Shown piece after piece: positions 49,818 through 60,770 of a DNA stretch of 64,000 bases. A program made the translations under genes and the position numbers. The notes beneath the pieces are model-generated. The model was not told the DNA's origin and searched no databases. It saw nothing but the letters and a program-made list of their open reading frames with translations. Position 1 is the first letter of the stretch; each line of letters opens with the position of its first letter. The stretch is from Gelatoporia subvermispora B (lineage: Eukaryota; Basidiomycota; Agaricomycetes; Polyporales; Gelatoporiaceae): NCBI GenBank assembly GCA_000320605.2, contig KB445814.1, positions 248,001 through 312,000 on the forward strand, written 5' to 3'.

Positions 49818-52657
49818 ATGGACAACAAGATTTGCTCTGCAATTAGTGCATTGTCTGCGGGTGGACGTCCTGAAGATGTCACCATTGTTCAATGTATCGT
49901 GGCTTTCGACTTCGACTCGACCACAGACTAGTTCGGCGGACTGTAGCCACCGACTTCATCGAGGATGATGCGCCCGAAGGTCTCTCTGAAGAACTTCTCC
50001 AGGCATATGAGAGAACCGACTTCACCGATGTCAGGAGCAGTGAGCACCTCTGTATCATACTGCTGTCCTGCTCTGATTTTGTTCCTCATAGGATTATTGA
50101 AGCTCATTCCAAACACTGATGGTGCTCATTCAATTTGACAGGCCGTGTGGAAGAATACTGACTGAAATGGCTTCAGGTGGTTTACGAGCACGGATGCGTG
50201 CTTTCCACGATAGCCCATACAGAGGCGATGCTGCGGATGGCCTCGTCACATATCTGACCGAGAACGATGAGAGCTTCGAGCATCCGCGGAAGAGCCCGCA
50301 AGGTCGACGCGGCAAATTTTGCTCTGTCGTTCAAAGCGCCGCAAGCGGGAAGTCTCGGACACTTATAGAAGTGCGGCACCTCATCAGTATGTGACGTGAC
50401 GCGAAGTTGACCTCCTGCGCTCCTAGATCGGTACCCGTGGCGTCTTTGTGTTGTACATGAACTTGAGATCTCGACATGATCTGGTTGGATATCCATTCCG
50501 GGACGAATTTCCGTCGCGAATCCTGGCCAATTTCGTGGAGTATTCGAAAGCACAGTACGAGGCGCGATGCGTGCACTTTCTCAGCGCCATTCTCGTTGCA
50601 TTTATATCCGAGCTTCAGTCCATTCTGGAGAGGACGGCGGGCGATACTTCGATGGCAGTAAAAGTGTGGCAAGAGCAGATGTGTGGCACAGACTGGTTAT
50701 CGCGAATCAAATTCTTTGAACAGGCAAGAGTCGAGTACGATAAAGTGAGTGTATTCGATGTATTTATCTCTGTTCGTCAACACTCACGATCTTGTAGTTT
50801 CAACAAGGAACTATGACATGGCAAGAAACGACTCCGTGGGCCCTCCTGTCAAGCCTGTCGGGGAAGTTCCCAGAGATTTTTACCCATACCCACTTCCCCA
50901 AACTGGTTATTGCGTTCGACAATGCGGAAGAATTAAATCGCCGCTCATCTCTAAATTACTACCGGTCCGACGTGTTATGCAGCGTCATAAGCGACTGCAA
51001 CATTTGGTGTCGACCGGGATCAATATGGGTCGTATTCGCTTCAAGAGAGCCTATTATTGCTGATTACAACATTGGCTACACGCCGCATTTTGGTATGTTA
51101 TCATCATTCTCGCTGTCTTCTCCAACATGACAGTAACTCTCACAGGGAGCTCTGCACGGAAGGCTATTCCTGGGAGGGACTTATACCCTCCATTCACACT
51201 ACTCGATTGGGATCAATTTGCACTACCTTTGGACCTCCAAGCCCCAGGAGACGTGGGCAAATTAGATCATTTGGTATCGTTCGGCCGCCCCATGTATGTT
51301 CTCCCAGACCGTCAAGTTTGATATTACGGACTAAACCGTTGATGCTAGTTGGAAGATCATCTTGGATGAATCCAACGCGTATAGCGACTTGTTCGACAGA
51401 GCTGTTGCATACTTCGTGGGTGGCACAAATTCTTTCGACCCCGGCGACTACAAGCAAGCGCTCGCTTCGTTATTCCAGCGGTTCTGCTTGCAGACGCCCT
51501 TTGCTCATCCTCTGGCAGCTCAGCTTATCGACACTGCCATCTCGAAGCATCTCTGCGTCTGCCTCGGGCGATCGGATAATGGCGTCATGACCCGCGCGAC
51601 GTATCCATCTGAACCATTCCTCTCTCACGTGGTAGCGACTATCACCTATAACACAAAGCAACCTAACTCCTTACTCACGATTTTGAGAACGCTACTCGAG
51701 GCTATCTCCAGCGGAACAGTGTCCACCGAACCTGATGGCAGCTTGATCACTCGTATCTTGTGGCTATTATGCTTCGATTTCGCCTCGATAGATCGCCCAT
51801 TGACCGCAGCCTACTCAGACGACTTCCGCAGCATGGAAATTGCCTTTTGCAGGATGCACCCTCTAACGGCCATACTCGAGACCATGTTCGGCCCTGACTT
51901 TTGGCCAAGCGGAGACACAGGGGAAGACGCAAAGAATACACTGAAGCACGCATACCTCGCTGCATCACACTGGATACGGATGGACGACGGTGAAGACGAA
52001 GACGAACCAGACATGGTAGATCAACCGTCGAACAAGCAGGAGTACGCCGCGCTTCCTGAATCTAATACCACAATCTCACAGCTTTCTAGTACAGCAGCCT
52101 TGTCGCAGTGGCTGTGGAATCGCAGTGCCGTGCTACAATGTAATCGCCATCAAGCACCGATCAAGCAGGTTATGCCAATCTATCTCACTGATCCTGGCGC
52201 CGATGGCGACGTCCCCGTGAAGCCTCTTGCAGTAACACAAAACCGAATGAGCCAATTGCTCATGAGCACCAGGCTTCACAGCGATCATGCACCATCGTCC
52301 GTACTACTCGGTGCAATCACACGTGAACGCTTCGGCGCAGCTGGAGTCTTGCCGTACGTCGCGATACTTATGGACTTGGGGCGTCCAGATCCAGCCGTAC
52401 ACGCCTCCTTCGAACACCGTATCGATGGCCCTTGTCTCACTATCCATGTCTCTGGGTTCAGCAAACAGATATTCCCCTTCCTCAGCCGTTACGCTGGCCT
52501 GGAAGAGTCTCTGTGCGATATTCTTACACATCACATGTCTCCCCAGGGTGCCGTGGCCGTGATGTGCGACGTTTACAATGGTACACTCTTTGGACGTACG
52601 GTCGAGCCCTGCCATATGATTTGGGAGCGCCAGAATGAAGAATCGGAGCATATTTAG
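49818..52657 (+). CDS. P-loop NTPase paralogue D (about 803 aa), divergent copy
   Basis: Supported exons are 50177..50370, 50427..50744, 50798..51092, 51146..51293 and 51349..52657. The 5' exons 49818..49852 and 49927..50039 are a proposal that joins in phase. The P-loop reads VVQSAASGKSRTLIE, then TRGVFVLYMNLRSRHDL, a changed Walker-B-like strand LVIAFDNAEELN, IWVVFASREPIIADY, LDWDQFALPLDLQAPGDVGK, SFGRPIW, YPSEPFLSHV, CRMHPLTAILETMFGPDFWP, and the module LWNRSAVLQC, PIYL, PYVAILMDLGRPD and CLTIHVSGFSKQIFPFLSRY. The 318-nt exon equals that of B and C. The last three exons of the other copies are fused here into one. It is the most diverged in motif detail. Confidence 0.75.
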
Positions 52658-53731
52658 GAATAACACGATCAGGGGATCAGGGACCAGAGTATGATACGAC
52701 CTCTGTTCGATTCGAAAGTATTCTGCTGTCATAGATGCCAGTGTAACCGTCCAGATGGACCAATGTAAATGTACACATAGGTTCAGCTAGTCCAGCTCGG
52801 AATGTCTCGTATGGTATGTCACGTCAGTTTGAGAGTGTAATATCAGTACTCAGCGCGGTCAACCACATCTTCGCTTCGGAATGCGATGATTACTGGTTTT
52901 TTATGATGATATGGGAGGTAGGCATAGTGAGGATGCCAAACGACGCAGCTTGCTCCAATTTTGGTCGATAATTTTGTTTATACAGGTCTTCACCGGTCAG
53001 TTTTTGGACGAACATCGTAACGGCGGCATTGTGATACTCGAATTAATGTATTATAGTGTGTGCCCTGATCGCCTTCGACGTCGAACGCACTCGGGAATCT
53101 CCCCATGGCATGGGAGCCGGCCTTTGATCCCTGTAGAGTGCTAGTGAGCGTCCGTTCACTCGCTTCGTACTGCCATTCCTCTTCTTTATGCTTTGACTCG
53201 CTAGTATGGTAGGGTCCTCGTCGACGCGATCAGCTTGGCTAGTTATGGGAGCCCGCCAGAATTGGATCTACGCTGATTTACCCTGAATTATTCGAGAATC
53301 CGGCGTTTTCCAGCTCAGCAGCTCACTAAGAACAATCTCGATACTCGGCGTAGATAGGCAGGCCGTTGAAGGTACAATATACCGAATCTCGTGGCATGAT
53401 GTGTCATAGATCAAAGCAGGTCTCGAGCACGGATTGCACCCAGTGAGTGGCGGATCCTTACAGAACTAGTGGAATGGAGATGTCGATAGTAGGGATGTTA
53501 TGACAGAATTGCCAGCCTGCAGTCATCGGTCACGACGACGGCAGAGGGAGTTTCCAGAGGGACCTACAGAACGCGACATCGGTCCTCTCGCGGACTCACA
53601 AGTGGTTCAGCAGACAACGTGTCCCCACCAACCCATCATGGTTCTAGCCAAACAACAATAACCGCGAAAATACAAGAGATACATATGCATACCATATCAT
53701 AGCACATAAATCGGTTCGCTCAATTCAATGT
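52658..53731. other. Spacer holding a kinase relic and duplicated flank
   Basis: No gene is supported apart from the relic at about 52890-53143. The part from about 53144 to 53731 is a diverged counterpart of about 62377-62999, including a shared A/T-rich stretch with ATACATATGCATACCATATC. Confidence 0.6.
52890..53143 (+). pseudogene. Protein kinase C-lobe relic
   Basis: This corresponds to the last two kinase exons of the intact gene at 62.0-62.4 kb: an ATGGGAG exon end with GT, an intron ending ACAG, then VFTGQFLDEHRNGGIVILEL and a broken tail. About 110 bp of the middle of that exon is missing (between the ACGCACTC and the CATGG tract), and the N-terminal kinase exons are absent. It is an orphan exon remnant, not a gene. 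Confidence 0.7.
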
Positions 53732-56700
53732 TCAGGGTCTCCACGCTGGTTTCTGCCGCATGCTCGACCCCGATGTAGACTCTGCAACGCTCCTCGCGCG
53801 GCGCAAGCCCTGGTTCGCATCCAAAGACTGGCGCCGGATATCCTCAAATGTCTTGACCAAGTCCTTGACGCTACTCCCACTCGCCCGCCGATCGCGTGGG
53901 ACGGGAGTGGCAGACGGGGCAGAAGCCGCCGGGGCAGACCGCAGGTCGATCAGCCTATGCGGCTGTTCCGTCTTGCGGGGAGGCGGCGCGGGCTTGGTCT
54001 GGGGTACGGTGTGAAGCTGGACGAGGTTCTTCGGTGGGACGGATTTGGGTGGAGGCTTGGAGGCGGGTGTCACCACTGGCGCGCGCGGCTGCTTGAAGAT
54101 CTCGGGAGGCGGAATGGGCAGCCCGAGCTGGCTGGGAGGAGGCATGGTCTTTGCGCGGTTCGAGCGAGATAGGGTTGGTATGTAGGAGGAGAAGAAGCCC
54201 TTCATGCGTCCGGCGATCGAGCGGTTCTCTGGTTCTAGAGGTGTTTGCGGTATCGCCGGTCTTCGCTCAACACCACGGATCGTTGAAACAGGAAAGGGCT
54301 CAGTCGTGGAAGCATCGGTCGTAGACGGATCTGCTGCAACTGAATCGTCCGTAGCGGAATTCTGCGCTGCAAGTCCATGGACAGGATGTCCACTATTAGG
54401 TGGCTCAGGTCGCAAAGGCGTCTCCATAGCAGAGACAGTGAGGGCCTCTTCCATGAGGTGCGAATATCGTGGTGCCAACAGCGACCCATGCACGCTTTCC
54501 CGACGTCTGGAGGTGTCAGCATCGAACGAGGACCAGCCTCGCGTGTAGGTAGCAGCCTCCGGGAAGGCTCGCGGGAGTGGCGTCATGAGAGGCGGGGCAG
54601 ACGCCCGGACGGACCACGGCGACTGCATGCGCGGCGTCGGCGGCGCGACCTTGCCTGAGCGCTGCTTCCTCTGCAGCGCTTCTGCCCGTCGTCGCAGATC
54701 CGCTCTATAGATTCTGTCAGGATCTTCACGTCCAACGTCACAATAACGCGCTCACCGTGTCCAACCCAGCGTCTGAAGGTTGTCATCGCCGCCGATCCCA
54801 GAAACGAAGCGCTCCACGATGTGCTCCAGGTTGATATTATCGACATCCGCAAGCTCTTCCCCTGATTGCCCTTGCGCAGAGGCGACCGCCATACGCTCGT
54901 CCGTGAAGCACGCGTCCAGCAGCTTCCAATCATCCTTCAGCCAATCATGCGGGCCCAGCACGCGCAATATGAACGACTGCGGCTGTGCGGGTGGCGAGAT
55001 CTCTCGCGGCGGGGACGGGTCGGCCTTGATCGGGCTCGCAGCAGTGAGACTCAAGCTATGGGCAAGGTCGCGCTCGGCCTCTTGCAGGAGCTCCGGCAGA
55101 GTCAATGAACTACCCTCAGAGAAGACGACGGTGTCGCCAACGACGCCACCGATCGTGCGTCGCCTATGCACCTCCGCGACGCGCTTGCGCACGCCCGCGT
55201 CCGACACACTCTTGCGGCGCGCAGCCTTGGCGACGGACTGTGCACTCGAATGCGAGTGCCGCTTCTTCCGGAGCAGGATGTGTGGCAGACAATCGTAGTC
55301 GTGCTTTGGGTGGTTCGCTGAACATGAGCACAGAGAGCGGGGAGTGCAATAAGCAGGGCACGCACCATCTTCAGAATGGCAGCAGCGCGAGCCGCCGCTC
55401 TGGGATCGTCGCTGACGATCTTGATCACGCCCTCGTCCAGCACATCGCTGTCCTCAGAGTCATCCTCGACCTCCTGACTCTGTCCGACGCGCAGAGTCTC
55501 GTTGTCGGACTCCATCGCGTTCGAATCACGCCGAGGGGGCCTTCTTTCGTGTTGCTGGGACGGCCCTGTGATGGATTCTTCAGGCCGCATCTCTGGGGGC
55601 TCGTCCAAGTCATCGTCTGAATCAGGCTCCCGCGACAGCTCGCGGTCCACCGAGGCTTCCTCAGAGTCATCGTCAGAAGCCTCGCCGACCTGAGCTTCTT
55701 GCACAGCATTGAATGGTGGGGAGTGTAAGATGGGCTGTGAAGGGGAAACGCCGGCTGAGGATTGTTGGGAATGACTGAGGTTAGTGTCAGGTATGGAGGG
55801 GTTGGTCGGGGTGACATCCTCCATAGTCACATTAGTGTGAGACCGGCTCGTCCGGACTGTCTTGTCGTGCACGGGCACGGATGTTGTCACACGTTCTGAA
55901 ACATACTCTTCTCGCGCGTCTTGTGGTGACGCGCGGCGCTGCCATTTGTTGCCAACGTTGCTCCAGCGACTCCGTGGTGGTCGACGATGTTCTCCGGAGG
56001 CGGAGTTCGCAGCTTGGTGCGCCCCCAGAGTCTTTGTTCCACTCTGACGCGCAACGCTCTCGTCGCTCGTTTTAGCTGCAGGGGAGGCGAAGGCACTTTG
56101 TGGAGGATCTTGAGTTCGGGTTTGTCCAGGGCTGGGTACGCAGTAGGGTGAAAGGGAAGGTTCGTGATTCACTACATCTTCGAGCAATGGAGAGGAAGGA
56201 GGCACTACTTCAATAACGGGCCCTTGCACTCCACCAGCTGGAGGCGGTTCGACAAGCGGTTGACCCAGGAGGTTTTGCTCGGGCGGTGTTTCGGTCGATG
56301 ACCCGGCAGGTGGTTGTTCCCGCGGCCAAGGGAACGGACTGATAGGTCTGCCCCACGCGTCCATGCGTTGCTTCGTCGACGGGCTTGGTGGGTCCTGCTT
56401 CGTGGGCACAGTGAGCACCTTAAATTTGCCCGTGTACTCGCCCGAGTGATCAAATCCGTCCGCCTGGTAGTCGTCCTCATCGTCCGTCCACGCGCCACCA
56501 TCCGCATCGTCCGGAACGTTATCAAACCGAAATACAGGCACGATCGCGTCGTCGTCGTCATCGCTGGCCTCGAAGCTCTGCATGTGCATGTCTGCGCCAA
56601 GATCCAGCGCGGGGATCGGGGGTGTCGACGAGCGCATGGGCGTGTCGCGCGCGTACAGACTCAAGCGGTCGCGTGGCCGCATGCGCGTGGGCGGGCCAGA

Positions 56701-57682
56701 CAGCAGCAGTGGGTCATCCGTGGGCGATCCTGGCGGGGGCGGCGAGGTGAGGTCGATGACCGGCGGTTCCTTCTTGATGCTCAGCACAAGCTTGGACTTT
56801 TCGGTCTTGACCTTCGGCGCCGTCTTGCGTTTGCTCGACTTGGACATGACCGTCGCCGGCGTGTACAGCACCTCGCGCGGGGGCGTGAAGCGGTCTGGGG
56901 GAGGCGGCTCATACGGCACCGCGGGCGTGGTCGATCGGCGGCGGGACGGGCCGGCGGAGGGCGGGAAGTAATCTGCCTGCGGATTGTGCGCGTGCGGCGA
57001 GAGAAAGAGGGCGGGCTGGGAAGGCGAGTCAGATCGTCTGCACGACGCTCGTGTAGGGGTTGCTGGCTCGAGATTGGGCGAGGCGCGATGCGTGGGGGAC
57101 TCGTAGGACGCGGCGGACTGCTTGGTCTGCTTGCGGGCCTTTGGATTGGGGGTCTTCTCCACCGCGGCGTCGCCTTCGTCAATAACATCACTTGCCTGAC
57201 GCGCATCTGCGATCGTGTCAAAGTCAGAGTACGCTGTCCGTGACGCGAGAGAGACCCCAGTGCGCTTGCGTTTCGTTGTTGTGGAGGTCGTGCCAGGGCT
57301 TGATACAGTATGTCCGAGAAGCAAGGGTGTAAAGGTGATCTGTATAGACGATGAGGGTGTCGATCGGGCTCGAGAGGTCTGAATGATGTTAGTAGGAGCG
57401 CCTCGGTAAGAAGACAAGACCACGCACGGATGTCCTGCCTGTGATTCTTAACATCTCCTCCGGCGGCGGGCTCATGAGTGCCCTGGTCGGATCAGCAAGC
57501 ACGTCTTGCTGGGATGCGGGTGGAGTAGGCAGTCCAGTATCCCCACCATTGCTAGACGCAGACTGGGTTCGAGAGAGAGCGGCTATGTTGCGCTTGGGTC
57601 GCTTCGGGATGCGCTTGTTCGATTGCGCCTGCAAGAGATGATCCAAAGTCGGAAGCGAGTGTGGCGAATTCGTATTCTCCAT
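53732..57682 (-). CDS. Large disordered nuclear-type protein, 1265 aa, unknown function
   Basis: I read complement(join(53732..54713,54756..55303,55366..57378,57428..57682)), all in phase. The sequence is mostly Ser/Pro/Asp-rich and disordered, with basic patches (SKSSKRKTAPKVKTEKSKL, RKKRHSHSS) and a long acidic stretch (SDDDDDAI, DSDDDLDEPPEMRPEESI). One compact segment near residues 890-960 may fold: FILRVLGPHDWLKDDWKLLD, ACFTDERMAVASA, DNINLEHIVERFVSGIGGDD. Composition and basic clusters suggest a nuclear protein, but I recognise no domain. The start Met at 57682 is the first ATG; the frame is open a little further upstream. Its last about 140 bp are duplicated near 63.0-63.14 kb. Confidence 0.75.
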
Positions 57683-58582
57683 AGTCAAGTAGTCATCTGG
57701 ATGCACGAAGATGAATTAGCGTCGACAACAAGTCAGAATAGCATAGTACCAGAACAAGACCATGCGAAGATTTAGTTGGTTGAAAGAGGTCAAAGACTCA
57801 AAGTTAATGACCTATGTTTCAACCACCGCGTCTTTATTATCACGTGATGATTGTAAGTATACACCACGTGTCAGATCACGTCGCGCAACTACCGTTGAAG
57901 AGCTTCGGTGGCAGATGGATTAAAGGTCTCTTTACTGAGCATAGGAGCATGAGCATTATAAGCGACTGCAGATGCTTGAGCTCCGATAAAACTAGGTCTC
58001 TCCGATCGCGGCAAGGTATGCTATACAGTACCACCTATCCCATAGTTTCGAATGCGCCGTTGATGCTCACCAGGACAAGATTCGATATAGCATTCATTAC
58101 TCATATATATTGCAACATTTGAGAGAAAGCGCATTGAAGTGCCAGTTCTCCTCGCATTTTTCTCGACGTGTGCATGGCTGCGTGGACCGTCGTACATATT
58201 TGGCTGTAATTGACGATATACTGTTGTCTTGACGAATAGTCAGCACACACACAGCACAACGGTCGCTTTGTATAGGAAGATAATGCTCGACAGCTAGTAT
58301 AGTTCTACGCTGCCAATACCCAAGGCATGTTATCCAAGTTTCGGATCCGTACCAGCGTGTTGTGAACCTTGGTATGCTGTCGTCTTGATATATTATCTTC
58401 CACGCCACACACAGTGACCCAGATTGGGTAATTAAAACATGTCTGTTTGGCCCGGGGGTGAGACAACGTATCGCTAACTAGATCCTGAGACAAGATATGG
58501 CAAACGTATTCTGAAGCACAAGCTGCACTTGTAGCGACACAACTGCACCCATCGATGGAGTATCACTGATATCGACGCTGTA
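57683..58582. other. Intergenic spacer
   Basis: Overlapping short minus-strand frames at 58097-58493 have no motif. Presumably the promoter of the 1265-aa gene is included. Confidence 0.4.
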
Positions 58583-59972
58583 CTATGCATTACTGCATAT
58601 CCTAACTACCATCAGAATCGTGCCTGCAGGGGAATAAGGAGCGTTAGCTTCGCGCTCAATGATTGGCTCAGGACAAACCCGACAATAGATTGCGTACTGC
58701 GAATGAGATAGCTGTAACGGCCACGTAGCTGGATAATTGTCCGTTTGGGAGTCCTGCGTCAATAGGACGTCAAGGATGACACAAATCTTGGGACGGTAAG
58801 TGGGATCATGGCCCCAAGCGTCCTCCATGATAGCCCACATCGTATCGTTCAATCCAACACACAGTGCAAGATATTCAGGAGGGCGTCTTGGACGAATATT
58901 AGACGTGATGCAGGCTATCACGGCCGCTATGTTTAGATACTCATAGAACGGGACATGCCCGGTGAAGACCTACATGAGCAGTTATTAACGCACCAGATAA
59001 GGAAGTCACCGATCCGACTGACCTCCCACATTGTCATAGCTAATGAATGGACGTCACTCCTCAGGGTAAATTTTGCCTTATCATTACCGATATATGCCGG
59101 GTTCAATACCTCTTGTGCGGCCCAATGTACGGTCCCGGAGGAAGTGGTGGAAGTAAATGCAGGGCCAATATCGGTGGCTAGCACCGCTATGCCGAAGTCG
59201 ATCAAGCGCGCATTGCCATTGCCGTCGATGACAATGTTTTTCTGTGACTGATCGTAAATCATACGCAAACGTCGTATCAAAAAACCACACTGACTGCTTT
59301 CAAATCCCCATGTACAATTTTCAGAGTATGCAAATATTCTAGGCCTTGGGCCACTTGTTGGAGCTGAGACAGTCGTCAACGCGTTGGAAGTGAAGCTGGG
59401 ATAGGTTCGTAGACTGTTACCAGCTTAACTCGATTCGCCTGGCGTCTGCCTCTCAGATACTTGTCGACGGTGCCTAATGGCATCCATTTGGAAACCAGGC
59501 ATAGCTCGTGGTTCCATGTGTCGACTCCGAAGAAGGAGGCGATATTTGGATGCCCGAAGATGCCTCCAGATCACAGCTTCACTAATGAATTTCTGTTATA
59601 TATGAGTTCCTTATGCGTCGATGAATAGATGCGGTCATACCTTGATTCTTGACTGGGCATTTCGATCATTACCATCGACCATCAACACCTTGAGCGCTAC
59701 GTCGTCTGCGCCAAATCGCCCTTGGACGACATATGCCGAAGCGCCGATAGCGTCCGGTCGATGGTTAATTATTTTCACCGAGTGCGACGGGAGTATGTAC
59801 GATTGCACTGGGATAAATACTTTTCTTGTCAATGCGCTTGAGTAGCTTCAAGCCACGCCGCCATTGAGCATCGCTGGAATTCATTTGACGCAACCTCTGC
59901 AACAGACCAGTTACGTCAGTGGCCGAAGGGACCACGCATGATTACAACTTACTTCGTCCAGAACATTTAGCA
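58583..59972 (-). pseudogene. 5'-truncated, frameshifted TKL-like protein kinase
   Basis: Kinase blocks are clear but spread over frames: IGASAYVVQGRFGADDVALK (Gly-loop and beta-3 Lys), then HPNIASFFGVDTWNHELCLV, YLHTLKIVHGDLKA (catalytic loop), NIVIDGNGNARLIDFGIAVL (DFG), HWAAQEVLNPAY (APE changed to AQE), SDVHSLAMTMWE and VGLNDTMWAIMEDAWGHDPT. Compared with the intact gene at 60.8 kb, one extra G in CTTCGGGCATCC (about 59555) breaks the frame at WRHL, and the exon before the Gly-loop is also in a different frame with no usable acceptor. The N-terminal exons present in the copy at 63.5-63.9 kb are missing; the sequence starts abruptly at a perfect inverted repeat. Confidence 0.75.
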
Positions 59973-60006
59973 GGAAAATCCCAGTCCTCTGGGACTGGGA
60001 TTTTCC
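59973..60006. repeat. Perfect 15-bp inverted repeat (hairpin) at a kinase breakpoint
   Basis: Arms GGAAAATCCCAGTCC (59973-59987) and its exact reverse complement (59992-60006) flank a 4-nt loop. Homology between the 59.6-kb and 63.3-kb kinase copies ends immediately beside the left arm. Confidence 0.9.
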
Positions 60007-60770
60007 CACTTTTACCGCTTCCAGGGCGCTTATCACTCGAAAAAGACGTGAAAGCGACCAAAGCAAAAGGGACATTTTGCTGATGCAGGGGCAACACGTG
60101 TTCCTCATATATAAATATAAACACATATGTGAGAAATTGTAAAACTCGTTTTCGTCATGTGGAACATACGCGTGTTTTTCGGCGCGACTCAAGGTTATCG
60201 TGGAGGCACACGCTTCCACCTCGTGTCTACTGCATGCTGCAACAGCAGGGTTCGCACAAATCCGCATGCATTCATCATACACATGCTCCGATACAGCTGG
60301 ACTATTGGCCGCTTCGTTATGTGGATTTGGTTATGTAAGGTTCAGAGCCAGACCTTCCGCATGTTGCTTACGAGAACGTCGGCGATATGCGGAATGCCCA
60401 GGTGTTTAACACCAAATTGGCACTCGGCTTGAGAGATATTCGCGGAACCACATAATGGTCTGTACGACCGGGAATATTTCTTGAGTCTGAGTGTATCACC
60501 GTCATGGTAGTGGTGGTGGCGGCGGCGGCGGCGGTAGTGCAGGCATCCGGATATGTCATATCTGAATCACATGACACGCAAATGGTAGTGTGGCCCATGT
60601 AGCAACATCGCTTCCAAGAACCAAGGCCGCAGAAGTCGTATCAGCTTGGTCAGAGTGCTCATTTAACGTCCTCACTAAGATACATTCAGGCAGTTGCTCT
60701 TACCCTGCACACGTCGGCGAGGCAGCTATTGTCAGTGACTTAGCCTAGGACGATTCACCTCCATCTAGTA
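60007..60770. other. Spacer with GGT/GGC microsatellite
   Basis: No gene is supported; frames at 60129-60432 overlap on the same strand without motifs. The part near 60700-60770 is the likely promoter of the pseudokinase gene. Confidence 0.45.
60505..60537. repeat. GGT/GGC trinucleotide microsatellite
   Basis: A run of GGT then GGC triplets in non-coding sequence between two kinase loci. Confidence 0.85.

Noticed and set aside
56314..57243. 309-aa Arg/Val-rich plus-strand frame
   Set aside because: Antisense of the disordered 1265-aa gene; composition (Arg/Val/Gly runs) is that of a reverse frame of Ser/Pro/Asp-rich codons.
59911..60282. 123-aa minus-strand frame upstream of the truncated kinase
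   Set aside because: It reads through the hairpin and into the kinase intron; only its last few residues before the donor match the other kinase copy.
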